Shown here: positions 1 to 6,559 of the stretch, piece by piece
Layout: each line of letters starts with the position of its first letter
Position numbering within the stretch: position 1 is the first letter of the stretch
Assembly: GCA_958446785.1 (NCBI GenBank)
Contig: CAUCXP010000084.1
Coordinates: forward strand, 1 to 6,757
Reading direction: 5' to 3'
Length of the DNA stretch: 6,757 nucleotides
Origin: an uncultured Collinsella sp.
GTDB taxonomy: Bacteria; Actinomycetota; Coriobacteriia; Coriobacteriales; Coriobacteriaceae
Notes under the pieces: generated by a model
Told to the model about the DNA's origin: nothing
What the model saw: the letters and a program-made list of their open reading frames with translations, nothing else
The model's database searches: none
Position numbers and translations under genes: made by a program

Positions 1-1
1 A

Positions 2-94
2 ACGTATTACTCGTTTGATACGGATCCCGAGGACGAGTTTGACGAGTACACCCACCCAAGCATCCGTATCACGCTGATGGGCAAAACAAACTAG
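2..94 (+). CDS. C-terminal end of an unidentified protein (partial, cut by the left edge)
   Basis: An open frame runs from the window edge to a TAG at 92-94 and gives 30 residues. The first part is rich in Asp, Glu and Tyr (FDTDPEDEFDEYTH) and the end is IRITLMGKTN. I do not recognise the family from so short a tail. The other two plus frames are less convincing (frame 1 hits TGA at 16-18). The main support for a real gene end is that a strong rho-independent terminator starts at the next base after the stop. The gene is the only plus-strand one in the window and converges with the ABC exporter gene. Confidence 0.6.
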   Translation, partial: TYYSFDTDPEDEFDEYTHPSIRITLMGKTN

Positions 95-131
95 AAGGCG
101 CGGGAGAGGCCACCCCCTTCCCGCGCCTTTT
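95..131 (+). terminator. Rho-independent terminator of the left-edge plus-strand gene
   Basis: GGCGCGGGA (97-105) pairs perfectly with TCCCGCGCC (119-127) around a 13-nt loop. AA at 95-96 can extend the stem against TT at 128-129, and the T run continues to 131. It begins directly after the TAG at 92-94. On the minus strand the hairpin is followed by TTCTAGTTTG, a poor U tract, so it may also help to stop transcription arriving from the convergent ABC gene, but less clearly. Confidence 0.85.
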
Positions 132-136
132 CACCC

Positions 137-169
137 AATGTGACAAAGGGGCTGTCCCTTTGTCACATT
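137..169 (-). repeat. 33-bp palindromic intergenic repeat, copy 1 (perfect stem)
   Basis: AATGTGACAAAGGG (137-150) and CCCTTTGTCACATT (156-169) are exact reverse complements around a 5-nt loop, GCTGT. A second copy at 3601-3633 matches at 29 of 33 positions and has the same orientation relative to the minus-strand genes. The element overlaps two bases of the ABC gene stop codon (TAA, 170-168). Neither side has a U tract right after the stem, so it is not a standard terminator, although a 14-bp hairpin could protect the 3' end of the mRNA. The size, palindrome and 3'-end placement resemble REP-type elements. That class assignment is inference. Confidence 0.85.
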
Positions 170-3100
170 ATTCGGAGCGCAGGGCTTCTACGGGGTCTTT
201 CTTGGATGCGCTGCGGGCCGGCAGCAGGCCAGCGACAACCGTCAGCAACACCGAAATCGCGATGAGCACCAGCGCATCCTGCACGGGCAGGCTCATCAGA
301 TTGGGGACCTGTTTGACCGCAAGCGCCCAGGCATTGACCGGAAAACTCACGAGCACCACGACGACGATGGCGAAGACACCAGCAATGAGGCCTTCGATGA
401 AAGTCTCGGCGTTAAACACGTTGGCCACATTGCGCTTCGACGCGCCGATCGCGCGCAGGATGCCAATCTCCTTTTTACGCTCCAGTACGCTGATGTACGT
501 GATGATGCCGATCATGATGGAGCTCACCACCAGACTGATACTCACGAATGCGATGAGCACCAAGCTGATGGTGTTCACGATGTCGGTTACCGAACCCATG
601 ATGATGCCCATGTAGTCGGTGTACGAGATTGCCTGCTCATCGTGGCCAGCGGCTTTGACCTGCTTGTTGTACGCGTCGATGTGATCGAGCACGCGCTCCT
701 TGGCCTCAAAGTCGCGCGGGAAAATCTTAACCGAGATGGGGTCCGCCTCATCCGCATAGCCCAGCGTGGTCAGATTGTTATCGTAGGTGAGCTTCGACGC
801 CTTGGCATAGCTCATCATGAGCGAACTCAGGTCCTCGGCGTCCATGTTGAAGTGGATAGCATGAGCAAAGGCACTCGCATCCACGTGCATGGCGCTCGCC
901 AGGTTGGTAAAACTCGAAGACATCTGCGTCGCCATCTGGCCCATGAGCCCCGCCGCGCCCGCCTTGAGCTGAGCTGACACCGTCGCCGCAATCTGATCGC
1001 TGATCGACTTCATCACCTGATCCATAGCCTGCTGCAGATACGGAGCCAGCTGCTTTTGCACATAGTCGGTCATCGCCTGCTGCAGGCGCTCGGCCAGGGC
1101 ATCGCCACCGAGTGCCTTGAGCTGAGCCAGGATTTGCTGGGCCGCGTCATCATTCTCAAGATACGCCGAGAATGCGGCAGCGAGCTTCGACGCGTCCTTA
1201 AGATCTTCGGGCGACAGCGCCTTAAACTGATCGGACTTTATAAAGCCCTCAAACAGCTGGTTGGCAAGCGCTCCCGCCTGCTGCATTTGCTCGGGCGTGA
1301 GCTCCAGGCCGTCAAAGATGCCCGAGAAATCTGGGGCCGGCGCTTTGGCCATGATGTCGCTGAAGTCAACGCCCTTCCCAACGCCCGAAAGGTCAATGTC
1401 CAGCCCGGACAAGTCGATGCCAGAAAGGTCCACACCGCTGGCCGCGCCCGAAAGCGCAGATGCATCGAACGAGAACGCGCTCTTCAGCGCCGCCTCGTCC
1501 ACACTGAACATGCTGCTCAGATCCACGCCTTGCTTGGCCTCGCCCTGCAGCTCGTCGAAGGTTTTACCCGTAAAGACATCCGTCTCGGGGTGGGTAAGCT
1601 GTTCCTGCACAATCTGCGAATCGGCAGCACGCTGCATAAGCTGGCGAGTCAGCGCATGCGTATAGGCAATGCCCGGGGATAATGCGCTCGCGTTGGCCGT
1701 CTCGTTGGGTCGCACCACGCCCACAATGCGCACGTCAATACCGTCGGCAACCTTGGCCGCCATATAGTCGGCATCGCCAGCCATGTCAGTCCACATGCCG
1801 GTCTCTTCGTTTTTGCGATAGGCATCTGCCGGCGACAGCACCTTAAACGTCGTGGACAGTGCATCGTCGTAGGTAAAGTCGGCGCCGGTCTTGGGCGCCT
1901 CGACCTTGCCGTCGGCCGTCATGGCGCTGTTAACCAGGTCGTTGAGTTCATCGATATCCAGCGCACCGATGCTGTAGAGCGTGTAGTCGCCCACCGTTCC
2001 GCGGCTCGAAAGCACCATCACGGCCTCGTTGGCTGACGTAGGCCAATGGCCGGCAACAACATCGTACTGGCTGTCGAGCAGGCTCTGGTCGTCAATCATC
2101 TCGTTGAAGACCGACGTTCCCATGGATTCCATGCTCACCGTTGCCGCCGAGCTCGCACCTCCGCTCATGGCCTCAGTCATAGCGTTGGGCACCAGCCGGA
2201 CAGGCTTCTCATCGCCCTTGCCGGCACGATAGACAACCGGCGATACACCGTAGCCGTACTGAATGGCGTTGACCTCTTTATCGATGCCGTCGCCACCGGC
2301 ATCGAGCCATGCCTTAAAGCTCGTCATGTCGTTGGACTTAACGCTTGCGAACATATCCTTTACGGCCGTGACCACAGGGATCTTATCGGTCCCCTGAGCC
2401 TTGCCGCCGGTGGCGCCGTCGGACGCGTCCTTGTCCTCGGACGCCTCCTCATCCGTAGCTCCATGCCCGCCCATCATGGACGACAGGTCATAATCTTGTT
2501 TGGAAATGGTGAGCGGGTAGCTCGAGAGCGTATCCTCCTCGACCTTTTTGATGTAGCCGTTTACGCCGTTGGAGAGCGCCAGAATCGCCGCAATGCCGAT
2601 AATGCCGATCGAACCAGCAAAGGCCGTCATAGCCGTACGGCCCTTCTTGGTCAAAAGGTTTCGCGCCGAAAGCCCCAGCGCTGTCACAAAGCTCATCGAG
2701 GTTTTGCGCGTGGGCTTGGCCTCGCGACGCGCGGCCTCGGCAGCATCAAAGGGGTCGGAATCGTCGGTGATCTTGCCGTCCGCCAGGGTGACGATGCGCG
2801 TGGCGTACCTGTATGCCAACTCGGGATTGTGCGTGACCATGATGACCAAACGATCGCGCGCAACATCCTTGAGCAAATCCATGACCTGTACGGATGTCGT
2901 TGAGTCCAAGGCGCCGGTCGGCTCGTCAGCCAGCACAATCTCGGGGTCATTGATCAGGGCGCGGGCAATGGCCACGCGCTGCATCTGCCCGCCCGAAAGC
3001 TGGCTCGGGCGCTTGTCAACGTGCTCGCCCAGACCGACTGCCTCGAGCGCCTTGCGCGCACGTTGGCGGCGCTCGGCATGCCCCACGCCCGTGAGCGTAA

Positions 3101-3422
3101 GCGCCAACTCCACGTTTTCCAAAATGCTCTGATGCGGAATGAGGTTATAGCTCTGGAACACAAAGCCGATGCGATTATTGCGATAGGCATCCCAATCGCG
3201 GTCGTTGAAGTCCTTGGTCGAGATGCCGTCGATCAGCAGATCGCCCGAATCGAAATGGTCGAGTCCACCGATGACGTTGAGCATCGTAGTTTTACCCGAA
3301 CCCGAGGGACCCAGAACGGCTACGAACTCGTTATCGCGAAAAGACAGGCTTACGCTGTCGAGCGCTACCTGCGTAAACGACTGCGTAACGTACCTTTTGC
3401 AAATAACTCTGAGATCCAGCAT
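168..3422 (-). CDS. Fused ABC ATPase/FtsX-type permease, MacB-like exporter with very large extracellular domain
   Basis: This 1084-residue protein joins an ABC ATPase to an FtsX/MacB-type permease. ATPase, residues about 1-225: Walker A GPSGSGKT (38-45), Q-loop in VFQSYNLIP (88-96), signature [15 protein letters not shown] (142-156), Walker [13 protein letters not shown] (162-173), H-loop His198. One membrane helix follows at about 265-287, then an outer domain of about 650 residues, then three helices (about 948-977, 1008-1028, 1050-1069). The segment [20 protein letters not shown] after helix 2 is the classic FtsX-family motif. This is type VII ABC topology, whose members do mechanical work on envelope substrates, extract lipoproteins or expel peptides and antibiotics. 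The substrate cannot be read here. The outer domain has an acidic low-complexity stretch (about 320-347), DLSG-type repeats (about 663-690) and a long Gln/Ala-rich helical part (about 745-845). I chose ATG 3422 because AGAGAGG lies 9 nt upstream; an in-frame TTG at 3431 abuts that site. Confidence 0.93.
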   Translation of the reverse strand: MLDLRVICKRYVTQSFTQVALDSVSLSFRDNEFVAVLGPSGSGKTTMLNVIGGLDHFDSGDLLIDGISTKDFNDRDWDAYRNNRIGFVFQSYNLIPHQSILENVELALTLTGVGHAERRQRARKALEAVGLGEHVDKRPSQLSGGQMQRVAIARALINDPEIVLADEPTGALDSTTSVQVMDLLKDVARDRLVIMVTHNPELAYRYATRIVTLADGKITDDSDPFDAAEAARREAKPTRKTSMSFVTALGLSARNLLTKKGRTAMTAFAGSIGIIGIAAILALSNGVNGYIKKVEEDTLSSYPLTISKQDYDLSSMMGGHGATDEEASEDKDASDGATGGKAQGTDKIPVVTAVKDMFASVKSNDMTSFKAWLDAGGDGIDKEVNAIQYGYGVSPVVYRAGKGDEKPVRLVPNAMTEAMSGGASSAATVSMESMGTSVFNEMIDDQSLLDSQYDVVAGHWPTSANEAVMVLSSRGTVGDYTLYSIGALDIDELNDLVNSAMTADGKVEAPKTGADFTYDDALSTTFKVLSPADAYRKNEETGMWTDMAGDADYMAAKVADGIDVRIVGVVRPNETANASALSPGIAYTHALTRQLMQRAADSQIVQEQLTHPETDVFTGKTFDELQGEAKQGVDLSSMFSVDEAALKSAFSFDASALSGAASGVDLSGIDLSGLDIDLSGVGKGVDFSDIMAKAPAPDFSGIFDGLELTPEQMQQAGALANQLFEGFIKSDQFKALSPEDLKDASKLAAAFSAYLENDDAAQQILAQLKALGGDALAERLQQAMTDYVQKQLAPYLQQAMDQVMKSISDQIAATVSAQLKAGAAGLMGQMATQMSSSFTNLASAMHVDASAFAHAIHFNMDAEDLSSLMMSYAKASKLTYDNNLTTLGYADEADPISVKIFPRDFEAKERVLDHIDAYNKQVKAAGHDEQAISYTDYMGIIMGSVTDIVNTISLVLIAFVSISLVVSSIMIGIITYISVLERKKEIGILRAIGASKRNVANVFNAETFIEGLIAGVFAIVVVVLVSFPVNAWALAVKQVPNLMSLPVQDALVLIAISVLLTVVAGLLPARSASKKDPVEALRSE

Positions 3423-3431
3423 GGACGGCAA

Positions 3432-3438
3432 CCTCTCT
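3432..3438 (-). promoter_or_regulatory. Ribosome binding site that decides the ABC exporter start
   Basis: The minus strand reads AGAGAGG, then 9 nt, then the ATG at 3422. The alternative in-frame TTG at 3431 follows the same AGAGAGG with no gap, too close for initiation, so the ATG start (protein beginning MLDLRV) is preferred. Confidence 0.6.
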
Positions 3439-3441
3439 CGC

Positions 3442-3459
3442 GCGGGCGCGCTCGCCCGC
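3442..3459 (-). other. Short GC hairpin just upstream of the ABC exporter RBS
   Basis: GCGGGCG (3442-3448) and CGCCCGC (3453-3459) are exact reverse complements around a 4-nt loop. In the leader RNA the stem would end three nucleotides before the AGAGAGG site. The surrounding 60 nt are very GC-rich, so such a stem could arise by chance. A role in translation control is only possible. I see no convincing promoter in the rest of the 221-nt gap between the flavoprotein stop and this start. Confidence 0.25.
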
Positions 3460-3600
3460 TCCCCCGCCGTTCACGTTCGGCGCGTTTGTCCTACTCTATC
3501 CTCATTTTTGGCCGATACCAGTGAGGAATGTAACGAACCGCGCCAAAAAACGAACGGGACAGCACGCCGCATGGCGCACCATCCCGCATATAACATCCCC

Positions 3601-3633
3601 GATGCGACAAAGAGGCTGTCACTTTGTCACATT
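3601..3633 (-). repeat. 33-bp palindromic intergenic repeat, copy 2 (imperfect stem)
   Basis: This is the same element as at 137-169, with four substitutions. The arms GATGCGACAAAGAG (3601-3614) and CACTTTGTCACATT (3620-3633) flank the identical loop GCTGT. In minus-strand RNA 12 of the 14 stem positions still pair, one as a U-G wobble. The unpaired positions are the outermost pair and one pair next to the innermost. It begins 10 nt after the TAG of the flavoprotein gene, so both copies sit at the 3' end of a minus-strand gene in the same orientation. No U tract follows. Confidence 0.8.
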
Positions 3634-3643
3634 CCAATGCGCG

Positions 3644-5335
3644 CTACTTTTCGAACCCGCACGGCATAACGTTAGCGCTGCCGCGGCGAGCCTCAGTCAC
3701 GGCTGCAAAGAAGCGATAGCCGCCCGAGAAGTTAAAGCACTCAAAGCCATGCTGCGCCAAAATGCGGCAAGCAATGTAGCTGCGAATGCCGCTCTGGCAA
3801 ATCACGTAGACCGGCTTGGCCCGGTCGAGCTCGCCCAGGCGATTGCGCAGATCATCGACGGGAATGTTTACGAAACCATCGATATGCCCGCGCTCATACT
3901 CCCCTTCCGTACGAACATCGAGCAGCTGCACGCTGCCATCGCGTGGCAAGTTGGACTCATCCTCCCAATGCCACTGCGCCAGTATGCCGCGATTGAGGTT
4001 CTCGATCATAAAGCCCGCCATATTGACGGGATCCTTCGCCGATGAATACGGCGGCGCGTATGCTAGGTCCAAATCCTTAAGCCTATCGCCGCGCATGCCT
4101 GCCTGGATGGCAGTCGCCAGAACGTCGATACGCTTGTCCACACCATCGATGCCCACGATTTGCGCACCCAGCAGGCGCAATCCCTGCTTCTCGAAGACAA
4201 CCTTCATGGTCATGGGCGTTGCACCCGGATAATAACCCGCATGCGAACCGGGCGACAGGACCACGCTGTCGCAGTCAACTCCCGCCGCGTGTGCCGCCTT
4301 TTCGGATAGTCCCGTGCTTGCCGCCGTCAAGTCGAATACCTTGATAACCGATGAGCCCAACGATCCGAGGTAGCAGCTGTCCATGCCGGCTATGACATCG
4401 GCGACGACACGCCCCTGCTTGTTGGCGGGGCCGGCGAGCGAAATGACCGCGTCCTCGCCGGTCACCTGATGCGTGACCTGCACGGCATCGCCCACGGCAT
4501 ACACGTCGGCAGCAGAGGTCTCCATGCGGTCGTTGACCACAATAGCCCCCTTGATGCCCAGTTCGAGCCCCGCCTCTTGCGCCAGATGGCTCTCAGGTGC
4601 CACGCCAATGGCAAGCAGCACCATATCGGCTCCGATAGGGTCATCGCCCGCAACATGGGTGACAACGCGGCCATCAACTTCCTCAAAACCTGTCACATCG
4701 GCCTTGAGGCGCAGATCGATACCGTGCTCACGCACCTCGGTATGCAAAAGGGTCGCCATGTCGTAATCCAGGTTGTTCATAAGCTGGACGGGACGCTGCA
4801 GAAGGGTCACCTGGAGCCCCAGCTCGCACAGATTCTCCGCCGTCTCGACGCCAATGAAGCCGCCGCCGATCACGACGGCACTGCTCGGTCGCCGCTCTCG
4901 AACATAGCTGTGAATACGCAGCGTGTCCTCAACGGTGCGTAGGCTAAAGATTTTATCCGAGTCGATGCCCGGCAACGCAGGGCGAATCGGCTTTGCACCC
5001 GGCGACAGGATGAGCTTGTCATACGTCTCGACAAATTCCTCGCCCGTCAGCATATTGCGAACCTCGACCGTATGCGAATCGGGATGGATGGCAAACACCT
5101 CGTGACTCGTCTTGACCGCAATGCGAAAGCGATCCCAAAAGCCCTTGGGAGACTGCAGCGTCAATGCGCTCTCTTCTTCTATCACGCCGCCAATGTAGTA
5201 CGGAAGCCCACAGTTGGCATACGATACAAAACCCGTGCGCTCAAAGATGACAATTTGGGCCTGCTCGTCGAGTCTGCGCAAACGTGCCGCCGCCGATGCG
5301 CCGCCCGCGACGCCTCCAACGATAACCACCTTCAT
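3644..5335 (-). CDS. CoA-disulfide/persulfide reductase-like flavoprotein with C-terminal rhodanese domain
   Basis: This is a 563-residue cytoplasmic FAD/NAD(P)H oxidoreductase. The N-terminal FAD site is VIVGGVAGGASAAARLRR (4-21), and the redox cysteine Cys42 lies in SYANCGLPYYIGG. The NAD(P)H-binding loop is VVIGGGFIGVETAENL (154-169) and the second FAD motif is VYAVGDAV (278-285). The dimerisation domain has the family signatures GYYPGATPMTMK (367-378) and AYAPPYSSAKDP (425-436). A rhodanese domain follows from about 465: LLDVRTEGEYERGHIDGFVNIP (471-492, read as two parts, DVR and the E/H pair) and the active loop CQSGIRS with Cys513. This single-Cys architecture plus rhodanese is that of the CoADR-RHD/Npsr group, which reduces CoA disulfide, CoA persulfide or polysulfide with NAD(P)H. 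NADH oxidases share the fold, so the exact substrate is inferred. AAAGGTGGTG lies 8 nt before the ATG. The start is 2 nt past the stop of a rhodanese remnant. Confidence 0.93.
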   Translation of the reverse strand: MKVVIVGGVAGGASAAARLRRLDEQAQIVIFERTGFVSYANCGLPYYIGGVIEEESALTLQSPKGFWDRFRIAVKTSHEVFAIHPDSHTVEVRNMLTGEEFVETYDKLILSPGAKPIRPALPGIDSDKIFSLRTVEDTLRIHSYVRERRPSSAVVIGGGFIGVETAENLCELGLQVTLLQRPVQLMNNLDYDMATLLHTEVREHGIDLRLKADVTGFEEVDGRVVTHVAGDDPIGADMVLLAIGVAPESHLAQEAGLELGIKGAIVVNDRMETSAADVYAVGDAVQVTHQVTGEDAVISLAGPANKQGRVVADVIAGMDSCYLGSLGSSVIKVFDLTAASTGLSEKAAHAAGVDCDSVVLSPGSHAGYYPGATPMTMKVVFEKQGLRLLGAQIVGIDGVDKRIDVLATAIQAGMRGDRLKDLDLAYAPPYSSAKDPVNMAGFMIENLNRGILAQWHWEDESNLPRDGSVQLLDVRTEGEYERGHIDGFVNIPVDDLRNRLGELDRAKPVYVICQSGIRSYIACRILAQHGFECFNFSGGYRFFAAVTEARRGSANVMPCGFEK

Positions 5336-5337
5336 AG

Positions 5338-5490
5338 CTAACGCACCACCTTTCCCGTGTAGCCGCTTATGCCGCCGATATTCTTGACACTGCCATACCC
5401 AGAACGCTTAAGAAAACTCACAGCTTGGTTGCTTCGCGCACCGCTCAGGCAATGCACGAAAAGCTGCGTGCCCTTTCGACGTATACCCAT
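5338..5490 (-). pseudogene. 5'-truncated single-domain rhodanese (50-codon remnant with active-site loop)
   Basis: From ATG 5490 to TAG 5338 the minus strand encodes 50 residues. They contain QLFVHCLSGARSNQAVSFL and, further on, GYGSVKNIGGISGYTGKVVR. This matches the C-terminal half of small rhodaneses: the beta strand before the active loop, a C-x-S-G-x-R-S loop (Cys14), the following helix and the NIGGI-x-x-Y-x-G-K-V end. A normal protein of this type is about 100 residues and has a D-x-R and H-I-x-G-A-x-N-I half before the loop. That half is missing. The in-frame codons upstream are open but do not look like rhodanese, and only 71 nt separate this ATG from the TlpA gene, part of it occupied by a terminator. 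It is not a copy of the flavoprotein's own rhodanese tail, whose residues differ. The start has only a weak GGGG upstream. It could be a translated leader coupled to the flavoprotein, since the stop is 2 nt before that ATG. Confidence 0.7.
5344..5353 (-). promoter_or_regulatory. Ribosome binding site of the flavoprotein, inside the rhodanese remnant
   Basis: The minus strand reads AAAGGTGGTG, 8 nt before the ATG at 5335, close to the AAGGAGGTG consensus. It overlaps the last codons (Lys-Val-Val-Arg) of the rhodanese remnant, so this end of the remnant may be conserved for the sake of the downstream gene. Confidence 0.65.
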
Positions 5491-5508
5491 GATGCTACCC
5501 CGAAGCAG

Positions 5509-5536
5509 AAAAAAGAGTCGCTGTTTCCAGCGACTC
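5509..5536 (-). terminator. Rho-independent terminator of the TlpA lipoprotein gene
   Basis: On the minus strand GAGTCGCTG and CAGCGACTC (5536-5528 and 5523-5515) form a perfect 9-bp stem with a GAAA tetraloop, followed at once by six T (5514-5509). It starts 25 nt after the TlpA stop at 5562. It ends 18 nt before the ATG of the rhodanese remnant and thus separates the TlpA gene from the flavoprotein. Confidence 0.9.
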
Positions 5537-5561
5537 CCCTTCAGTTGTCTGTCCCACGGAC

Positions 5562-6524
5562 TTACTGTTCGCTCTTCGCGAGTGCCTGATCGATCAGTTT
5601 GTTGAGCGCCTCGCGCTGCTCAGCGGAGTTGATGCCGCCCATGATCGGCTCTCCCACAATGTTACCGTTCTGGTCGATCACGTAGGTGGTCGGGAACGAG
5701 TACAGGTTGGAGGTGAACTTTCCGGCCTCGCTGTCCGACTTAAACCAGATGTTCTTATACGTTACGCCCTTCTTGGAAAGCACGTCCTTGGCATCGGCCA
5801 CCTCGTCTTTGTTGCCATCGAGCGTAAAGGAATTAACGCCCACGACCTGGCCGCCCTTCTCGGCAAGCTCCTTGTTGAGCTTCTCCAGATCGCCCAGCTC
5901 TCCCACGCACGGCTTGCAGGTGGTAAACCAGAAGTTCATGACGGTGACCTTGTTCTTGGAGAACAGCTCGTCGCTGTTTACATCGTTGCCGTCCAAGTCC
6001 TTGCCCTTAAAGCTGGGGAACTTCGTCTCCCCGCTCTCGCCGTTGGTCATGCCCGCGGTCGAGGCATCAACACTCTCCCCCTCGCCGGGCGTGCTGCCAC
6101 ATCCGGGGAACTCCTTCTCCAGCGCCATGAGCTTGTCCTCGATCTCCTTGACCTGCTGCGCGCCGGCCTTAAGCGTCTTAAGCTCGTCAGCCGCAAACTG
6201 ATCCTTGGCGCCCTCGATGGTATCGAGCAAGAAGTCACCGTAGTTCTTGCCGTCCTCAATCATGGGAGTGTCTTTGTTGGCCGCAAGGAACACCTTTTCC
6301 CATAGGGCGTTATCGCTCGCAAAGATCTCGTTTTCCTTTTGCAGCAGCTGCTGGTACAGCTCGGCCGCCTCCTCGGCGCTCGACGGCTTTTGTGCCACAA
6401 GCTCGGCAATCTGCGCATCGCCGCTCGTAGCACCCTTCGCGTCGCCCTTGGGGGCAGAGCACGCCGCGAGAGTCAGCGCCAGCACGGGCAGCATCAACAG
6501 AGCCGCAATTTTTGACAGTTTCAT
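5562..6524 (-). CDS. TlpA/ResA-type thioredoxin-fold lipoprotein
   Basis: This 320-residue protein is an exported thiol-disulfide oxidoreductase anchored on the outer face of the membrane. The signal peptide MKLSKIAALLMLPVLALTL is followed by the lipobox LAAC with lipidated Cys22. Residues about 38-140 are mostly charged, helical and of unknown role. A flexible Gly/Ser/Glu-rich linker (about 142-168) carries one extra Cys142. The thioredoxin domain covers about 169-318, with the AhpC/TlpA-style start FPSFKGKDLDGN, active site FWFTTCKPC (Cys203 and Cys206) and the cis-Pro motif SFPTTYVID (Pro278). ResA/TlpA relatives reduce disulfides in cytochrome c maturation or other extracytoplasmic proteins. 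The real partner is unknown here. The start ATG has GGAGG 4 nt upstream. The gene begins 35 nt after the ferredoxin gene, pointing to one operon and a possible electron relay from that protein. Confidence 0.92.
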   Translation of the reverse strand: MKLSKIAALLMLPVLALTLAACSAPKGDAKGATSGDAQIAELVAQKPSSAEEAAELYQQLLQKENEIFASDNALWEKVFLAANKDTPMIEDGKNYGDFLLDTIEGAKDQFAADELKTLKAGAQQVKEIEDKLMALEKEFPGCGSTPGEGESVDASTAGMTNGESGETKFPSFKGKDLDGNDVNSDELFSKNKVTVMNFWFTTCKPCVGELGDLEKLNKELAEKGGQVVGVNSFTLDGNKDEVADAKDVLSKKGVTYKNIWFKSDSEAGKFTSNLYSFPTTYVIDQNGNIVGEPIMGGINSAEQREALNKLIDQALAKSEQ

Positions 6525-6528
6525 GGTT

Positions 6529-6533
6529 CCTCC
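6529..6533 (-). promoter_or_regulatory. Ribosome binding site of the TlpA lipoprotein
   Basis: GGAGG on the minus strand lies 4 nt before the ATG at 6524. It supports this start, which also gives a complete lipoprotein signal peptide. Confidence 0.7.
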
Positions 6534-6559
6534 GTTTATATCGAAACTTATATAGGTAC

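Noticed and set aside
2680..2692. GCTGTCACAAAGC inside the ABC gene, resembling part of the 33-bp repeat
   Set aside because: It matches only a short stretch, lacks the palindrome and encodes conserved-frame residues of the exporter, so it is chance similarity.
1056..2903. Long plus-strand open frames (208 and 285 codons) antisense to the ABC exporter gene
   Set aside because: They mirror a clearly real gene with complete ABC and FtsX motifs, show no recognisable domain and fit the long shadow frames expected in GC-rich DNA.
3429..3431. TTG as start of the ABC exporter (three residues longer)
   Set aside because: It directly abuts the AGAGAGG ribosome binding site with no spacer, whereas the ATG at 3422 has a normal 9-nt spacing.
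3545..3579. Possible minus-strand terminator: wobble-containing hairpin (3562-3579) followed by TTTTTT (3550-3545)
   Set aside because: The stem has only seven pairs including two G-U, and the T run begins about 11 nt after it, too far for a standard intrinsic terminator.
3432..3600. Promoter candidates upstream of the ABC gene on the minus strand (for example TTGGCG, TTACAT, TAGAGT)
   Set aside because: No pair combines a good -35 and -10 match with 16-18 nt spacing, so none was listed as a feature.
5338..5490. Rhodanese remnant as a duplication of the flavoprotein's own C-terminal domain
   Set aside because: The two share little beyond the C-x-S-G-x-R-S loop. The remnant's NIGGISGY end differs from the flavoprotein's NFSGGYRFF, so they belong to different rhodanese branches.
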